DNA of 64,000 nt from Papio anubis (Eukaryota; Chordata; Mammalia; Primates; Cercopithecidae): the NCBI RefSeq assembly GCF_008728515.1, contig NC_044991.1, forward strand, positions 44,782,968-44,846,967, read 5' to 3'. The position numbers were made by a program, and so were the translations under genes. Below the pieces are notes generated by a model. The model saw only the letters and a list, made by a program, of their open reading frames with translations. It was not told the origin of the DNA and searched no databases. Below, piece after piece: positions 59,200 through 64,000 of this stretch; positions within the stretch are counted from its first letter, which is position 1, and each line of letters opens with the position of its first letter.

Positions 59200-60233
59200 A
59201 ATGGTACACCTGTCTGGAAGTAGCTGGTTTTCTCACAAACATAGTTTTCAACTTTATGTTTTGAGTATTTTGATATTTTAGGTATTTAATATTTTCATAT
59301 GAATTTTAGAATTAGTTTTTCCATTCTGTAAATAGCCTGCCAGAATTTTGTTTGCGATTCTAATATATGCATTTATTAAGATTTTTAAACTCTCTCAACT
59401 GTTTTATAGTTTCCAGTGTATAGATGTTGCACAGCATTTATTATATTTATACCTGGTACTTCATTTTTTTGATGCTGTGGTAAATGGTGTACTTAAGCAT
59501 GTTAATTTCCAAGTGTTCATTGTCAGTATGTAGAAATATGATTGATTTTAACATATTGACATTCTGTCATGGGAATTTGGTAAATCCATTTGTTTTAGTC
59601 CCAGTTTTTATAGATTCCATAAGATTTTCTTTCTTTCTTTTTTTCTTTCTTTTTTTTTTTTTTTTTTTTTTTGAGATGGAATCTTGCTCTCTGTGGACCA
59701 GGCTGGAGTGCAACACATCTCAGCTCACTGCAATCTGTGCCTCCCGGGTTCAAGCAATTCTCCCGCCTCAGCCTCCTGAGTATCTGGAATTACAGGCATG
59801 CACCACGATGCCCTGCTAATTTTTGTATTTTTAGTAGAGGAGGGGTTTTGCCACGTTGGCCAGTCTGGTCTTGAACACCTGACCTCAGGTGATCCACCCG
59901 CCTTAGCCTCCCACAGTGCTGGGATTACAGACATGAGCCACCGTGCCCAGCCAAGATTTTTTACATAAATATTATGTCTCCTGGGAATGAGTATAGTTTT
60001 ATTTCTATTTCTAATCTGGATTCTTTTGACTAATTTTTTTTTTGTGCTTTATTGCATTGGCTGGAACTTCCAATGCAGTGTACAGTGGAGAAGTGTGAGA
60101 ATGGACATCCTTCCCTTGTTTGTGATCTTAGGGAGGAAGCATTTGGTCTTTCACCATTAAGTCTGATGATTGCTGCAGGTATTTAATCACAGATGCTCTT
60201 GATCATGTTGAGAAAGTTCCCTTCTTTTCCTAG
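59200..60233 (-). mobile_element. Old L1M, antisense, left of MaLR LTR
   Basis: ORF2 complement ('tagaattagtttttccattc', 'ctttcaccattaagtctgat'). Interrupted by an Alu, then by the LTR at 60234; the L1M resumes at 60910. Confidence 0.75.
59629..59952 (-). mobile_element. Alu, antisense
   Basis: Alu complement with a 45-base pyrimidine head. Flanks share aagatttt. Confidence 0.94.
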
Positions 60234-60909
60234 TGTATTAGACCATTTTGATGCTGCTATGAACAAATACCCAGGACTGGGTAACTTAATAAAAAAAAAA
60301 AAAAGAGATTTAGGCTGGGCGCGGTGGCTCACGCCTGTCATCCCAGCACTTTGGGAGGCTGAGGCGGGCAGATCACGAGGTCAGGAGATCGAGACCATCC
60401 TGGCTAACACGGTGAAACCCCATCTCTACTAAAAAATACAAAAAATTAACTGGGTGTGGTGGTGGGCGCCTGTAGTCCCAGCTACTCAGGAGGCTGAGGC
60501 AGGAGAATGACTTGAGCCTGGAGGTGGAGCTTGCAGTGAGCTGAGATCACGCCACTGCACTCCAGGCTGGGTGACAGAGCGAGACTCTGTCTCTTAAAAA
60601 AAAAAAGAGGTTTAATGAATTCACAGTTCGACTTGGCTGGGGAAGCCTCATAATCATGGCAAAAGGCGAAGAGGAGCAAAGGCACATCTTACATTACATG
60701 GTGGCAGGCAAGAGAGCATGTGCAGAGGAACTGCCCTTTATAAAACCGTCAAATCTCATGAGACTTACTCACTATCACAAGAACAGCATGGGAAAAACCT
60801 GCTCCCATGATTCAGTTACATCCCACTGGGTCCCTCCCACGACACATGGGTATTATGGGAGCTACAATTCAAGATGAGATTTGGGTGGGGACACAGCAAA
60901 ACCATGTCA
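60234..60909 (-). mobile_element. THE1/MSTA-type MaLR solo LTR, antisense, with nested Alu
   Basis: Begins tgtattag and ends aaaccatgtca, with 'aatcatggcaaaaggcgaag' and 'gagatttgggtggggacaca' inside. The 5-base duplication cctag at 60229-60233 and 60910-60914 gives exact borders. Without the 300-base Alu the LTR is about 375 bases, the usual size. There is no internal retroviral region, so this is a solo LTR. Confidence 0.92.
60314..60610 (+). mobile_element. AluY-like, sense, inside the MaLR LTR
   Basis: Sense Alu inserted in the LTR A-rich segment. Its duplication is agag(a/g)ttta on both sides. Confidence 0.94.
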
Positions 60910-60914
60910 CCTAG

Positions 60915-61990
60915 TGTGCTGAGAACTTTAGTAGGAATAGGTGTTGTACTTTGTCAAATGCTTTTCTGCATCTATTGAGATGATCCTATAATTTAAAAAA
61001 TTTAGTTAGCTAATTTAGTGATTTGTTGATTTTTGACTGATAAAGCGGCATTCCTGGGATAAATTCCACTTGGTCATAATGTATTATCCTTTTTATATAT
61101 TGTTGGCTTCAGTTTGCTAATATTTGGTAAAGAATTTTTACATCTATGTTAATGAGTGATACTGGTTTATAGTTTTCTTGTAATAACTTTGGTTTGGGTT
61201 CATTTTGCTTTTTGGTTGTGTGGGGATATATATTTCATCAGCTTTGGGAAAAAATTGCTCATTATCTCTTCAGATATTTTTTTCTGAATCCCTGTCTCTT
61301 CTATTCTATTCACAATTCTGATTGCACATAAATTCAGCCCCTTGTGGTAGTTTACAGATCACTGACGATTTGTTTACTTTTTTCATTGTTTTTTCTCTGT
61401 TTCATTTTGAATAGTTTTCATTGCTGTCTTCAAGTTTACTAATTATTTTTCTGTCTAATCACGTAATATCTTGCTGCCTGCTAATCCCATTCAGCTTGTG
61501 TTTTATTTCTGACGTTGTTATTTTTATCTCTACAAGTTTGATTTGCATCTTTAAAAAAATGTCTTCCATGTATCTACTTTACATGCCTAAACTTTCCTCT
61601 AGCTTTGTGAACATATGAATAGTGTTATAACAATTATTTAAATATCTTTGTTTGCTAATTCTGTCCTTTTTGTTATTTATGGATTGTTTTCAGTTGAATG
61701 ATTTTTCACCTCATGATAGGTTACCTTTTCCTCCTGTTTTGCGTGCTTGGTAATTTTTATTGGGTTTCAGACATTGTGAGTTTTACCTTTTTGGGTGCTG
61801 TGTATTTTTGTATTTTAAAAACTATTCTTACATTTTATTCTAGGATGTGGCTAAGTTACTTAAAAACAGCTTGAGCCTTTCAGGTCTCGCTTTAAACTTT
61901 GTTACATGAAATGAGAAGCATTTGGCCTTGAGCTAATTTTGCCTTGCTATTGAGGCGGAATCTTTCAAAGTGTTATAACAGATGCACCTA
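60915..61990 (-). mobile_element. Old L1M, antisense, right of MaLR LTR
   Basis: Continuation of the L1M at 59200 ('tgctgagaactttagtagga', 'gcatctattgagatgatcc'), then ORF1/5' region complement with 'tgggtttcagacattgtgag' near 61763. Confidence 0.72.
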
Positions 61991-62674
61991 GAATGAGGCC
62001 TTTACTTTGGCTGGTGGGAGCAGGAGCTGTTGTTCCTGGCTGTCTGAACTTGGAGACTTGGTTTTTTTTTTTTTTTAAAAACTTTCATTTCATTTGTTCC
62101 AAGACTTTGGGTAATGTCTTCTTACACATACACTGATCTCTACTTAGCTGAAGACTAGAGGGATACTCTGCAGATCTCTAGAGTACTTTCTATATGCAGT
62201 TCTCTCCTCTCTGGTACTCGGTCTTGTGAACTGTGGCTATGTGGCTTCTCTGGATGCCCTCTCTGGATGTCACTTCAACTCAGAGATACTGCTGGAGCTC
62301 CTGTGCTGTGGTTTAGAAACTCTCTAGGCAATAATGAAGGTGAACCCTATGATTGCAGTAAGACAATCACAAGGTTTACCTTGTTTCCTCTCTCTCAAGG
62401 ATCACTGTCCTATGTTGCCTAATGTCTCAATGTCTGAAAACTGCTACTTTCTGTATTTTGTCTTTATTTTTTTCTCCATCTTGTCCCGAAGTGAAAAATC
62501 TCTCATGTACTTGGAAGTTCATCATCTAAATTATAATAGAAATGAGATGACTAGAAATATTTGGATTACATGTAAATAAACTTGAAGTAAAAACATTATA
62601 AATTTGGTTATGTTGATTTAGGGTATTCAGGGAAAATTTTTTTTGACTATATTACATTTAGACAGTGAACTCTA

Positions 62675-62945
62675 GAGAGTTTCTGCTATAACAAAACACC
62701 TTAATACCATAAACTAGGTAGCTTATAAACAATAAAAGTTTCTCACAGTTCTGAAGGCCGGAAAGTTCAAGATCAAGGAGTTGGGGAATTCAGAGTTGGG
62801 GCAATCAAGAGGGCTAATCCCATTCAAGAGGGCTTCACCCTCATGACCTAATCACATCCCAAAAGGCCCCACCTCCTAATGCCATCCCAATACTTGGGGG
62901 TGAGGTTTCAAACTATGAATTTTGTGGGAATACAGTTGTATATGT
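62675..62945 (-). mobile_element. MLT1-type MaLR LTR, antisense, diverged
   Basis: LTR complement with 'tttctcacagttctgaaggc', 'accctcatgacctaatcaca' and 'aaaaggccccacctcctaat'. Borders are approximate. Confidence 0.72.
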
Positions 62946-62959
62946 TAGAACATGACATA

Positions 62960-63740
62960 ATGTTTAGAATGCTTCAGGCACTGTTCTAAATGCTTGAGAT
63001 ATGTTGATGAAAAAATGAAGATCTCTACCCTTATGAAGCTTGAAGCTTTTAAGGAATTTATGCAAAGATAAACTAACAGATAACAATGTGTAAATTTATC
63101 AATTATATAATACGTTAGAAGGTGGAAAAAGGGAAAAGGAGCAGGATAAGGGGATTGTGAGTACTGGGTAGAGAAGTGCAGGGTATTGGGATGCATTTTT
63201 AAGGAGGCCTCATCAAGGAGGGATGTTTGAGCATGTGAAGGAGTTTCCCATTTGGGAAATTAGGGGAACAGCCAGACAGAGGAAACAGTCAGGGTGAAGA
63301 CCCTGAGGCAGGAGCCTCCTTGATATGTTTGTGGCTTTACAAGACATTGAGTAGAGTACACAAGGGGGCAAGAGGAATAAGAGGTGAATTGGGGAATGGG
63401 GAGAATCAGATTCTATGGGAGCTTATAGATTTTTAAAAAGACTCTAGTTTTTGCACTGGTCCTCACAAGAGGTTTTACAGGATTTTGAAAGAGGAGTACC
63501 ATTACCTGAATTGTATTATACAAGGATTTTAGTGGCTGGTGTATTGAGAATTGTCTGGGTCAGGGAGTACAGGGCAAGGCAAGCATAAAAATAGTGAGGC
63601 CACTGCAGCATTGTGGGTATCAGATAATGGTGGCTCAGACCAAGGTGGTAGCAATGGAGGTGGTGAGAAGTGGTCAGATTCCAGATGTGTTATAATGATA
63701 GAGTCAATGGGACTTCGAAGTAGATTGGCGTGAACCTTTT
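62960..63740 (+). mobile_element. Ancient mammalian repeat, second copy
   Basis: Same family and orientation as 24430-25265 and longer at its 3' side: 'caggcactgttctaaatgct', 'accctgaggcaggagcctcc' and 'tggtgagaagtggtcagatt'. Family name not assigned. Confidence 0.6.
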
Positions 63741-64000
63741 CTAAAAGTTTCCTCCTTGGAGAATCAGAAGAATGCTTGAGAGAAGTTTGAATTGGTACTG
63801 CATTTAATGTTTGGGAATGTGATTTTTTTTTTTTTGACATGTCAGTACAGTTTTTAGTAAAAGCTTCTGCTAAAATGATTTCAAAAGCAATTATATGATA
63901 TTTTGTGCAATGATGATCTACTATACAGTAATTTTTTATGTTAAGAAAAAGGGTAGATATTTAGTATGCTTATCCCTAAGATGACATCCAACTATTTGCC

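Larger units (their letters stand above)
55356..64000 (+). other. TASP1: TASP1 intron 6 (5' part)
   Basis: Phase-2 intron continuing past the window. No TASP1-like coding segment occurs here. I recognise nothing in 56110-56880, 58640-59190, 61990-62670 or 63740-64000. Confidence 0.9.

Noticed and set aside
60234..60909. Possible intact endogenous retrovirus
   Set aside because: Only one LTR is present, and the extra 300 bases are an Alu. There is no gag, pol or env sequence.
55356..64000. Search for TASP1 exon 7 in intron 6
   Set aside because: No segment after an AG continues Cys163 with FLVGEG-type sequence. The exon is beyond the window.

Overview
This window is nuclear DNA from a primate and lies inside one large protein-coding gene on the + strand. 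Five short exons with GT/AG borders join in frame and encode residues 1 to about 163 of taspase 1 (TASP1, threonine aspartase 1), the Ntn-hydrolase that cleaves KMT2A/MLL-family proteins, TFIIA and other nuclear factors. The window begins in the intron before the start-codon exon and ends in the intron after the exon that stops at Cys163. The promoter, the catalytic Thr of the beta subunit and the C-terminal half are all outside it.

Species: the dense Alu, L1PA and MaLR content shows a catarrhine primate. A young Alu at 54153-54463 has the base combination I associate with the Old World monkey AluYR group, and it has a clean target-site duplication. I therefore infer a cercopithecid (macaque, baboon, guenon or colobine group) rather than human. 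I could not check this against a database.

Layout. 1-1542: intron. 1543-1761: start-codon exon with three upstream ATGs. 1762-8213: short introns 2 and 3 with exons 3 and 4; Alus occur only in the first half. 8214-47729: a 39.5 kb intron 4. It starts with Alus and a MIR, then has a 6.9 kb stretch with no repeat I recognise (13590-20510). It then becomes a nested pile of old L1M, L2, hAT, MaLR and Alu copies that holds two antisense L1PA elements: one 5'-truncated (25341-30069) and one essentially full length (35791-41946). Old L1M runs to within about 36 bases of exon 5 (47730-47850). 47851-55270: intron 5 with Alus, L1M, an AT-rich palindrome and the AluYR. 55271-55355: exon 6. 55356-64000: intron 6 with L1M in both orientations, three MaLR LTRs and more Alus.

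There is one gene, so no operon logic applies. The repeats matter as possible sources of splicing signals, antisense-promoter transcripts, inverted-Alu pairing and rearrangement. I found no previously undescribed gene system. The most unusual structure is a 108-base templated insertion inside an Alu at 13384-13491. It is built from two local copies, one direct and one inverted, both without mismatch. L1 coding remnants are described as broken elements only.
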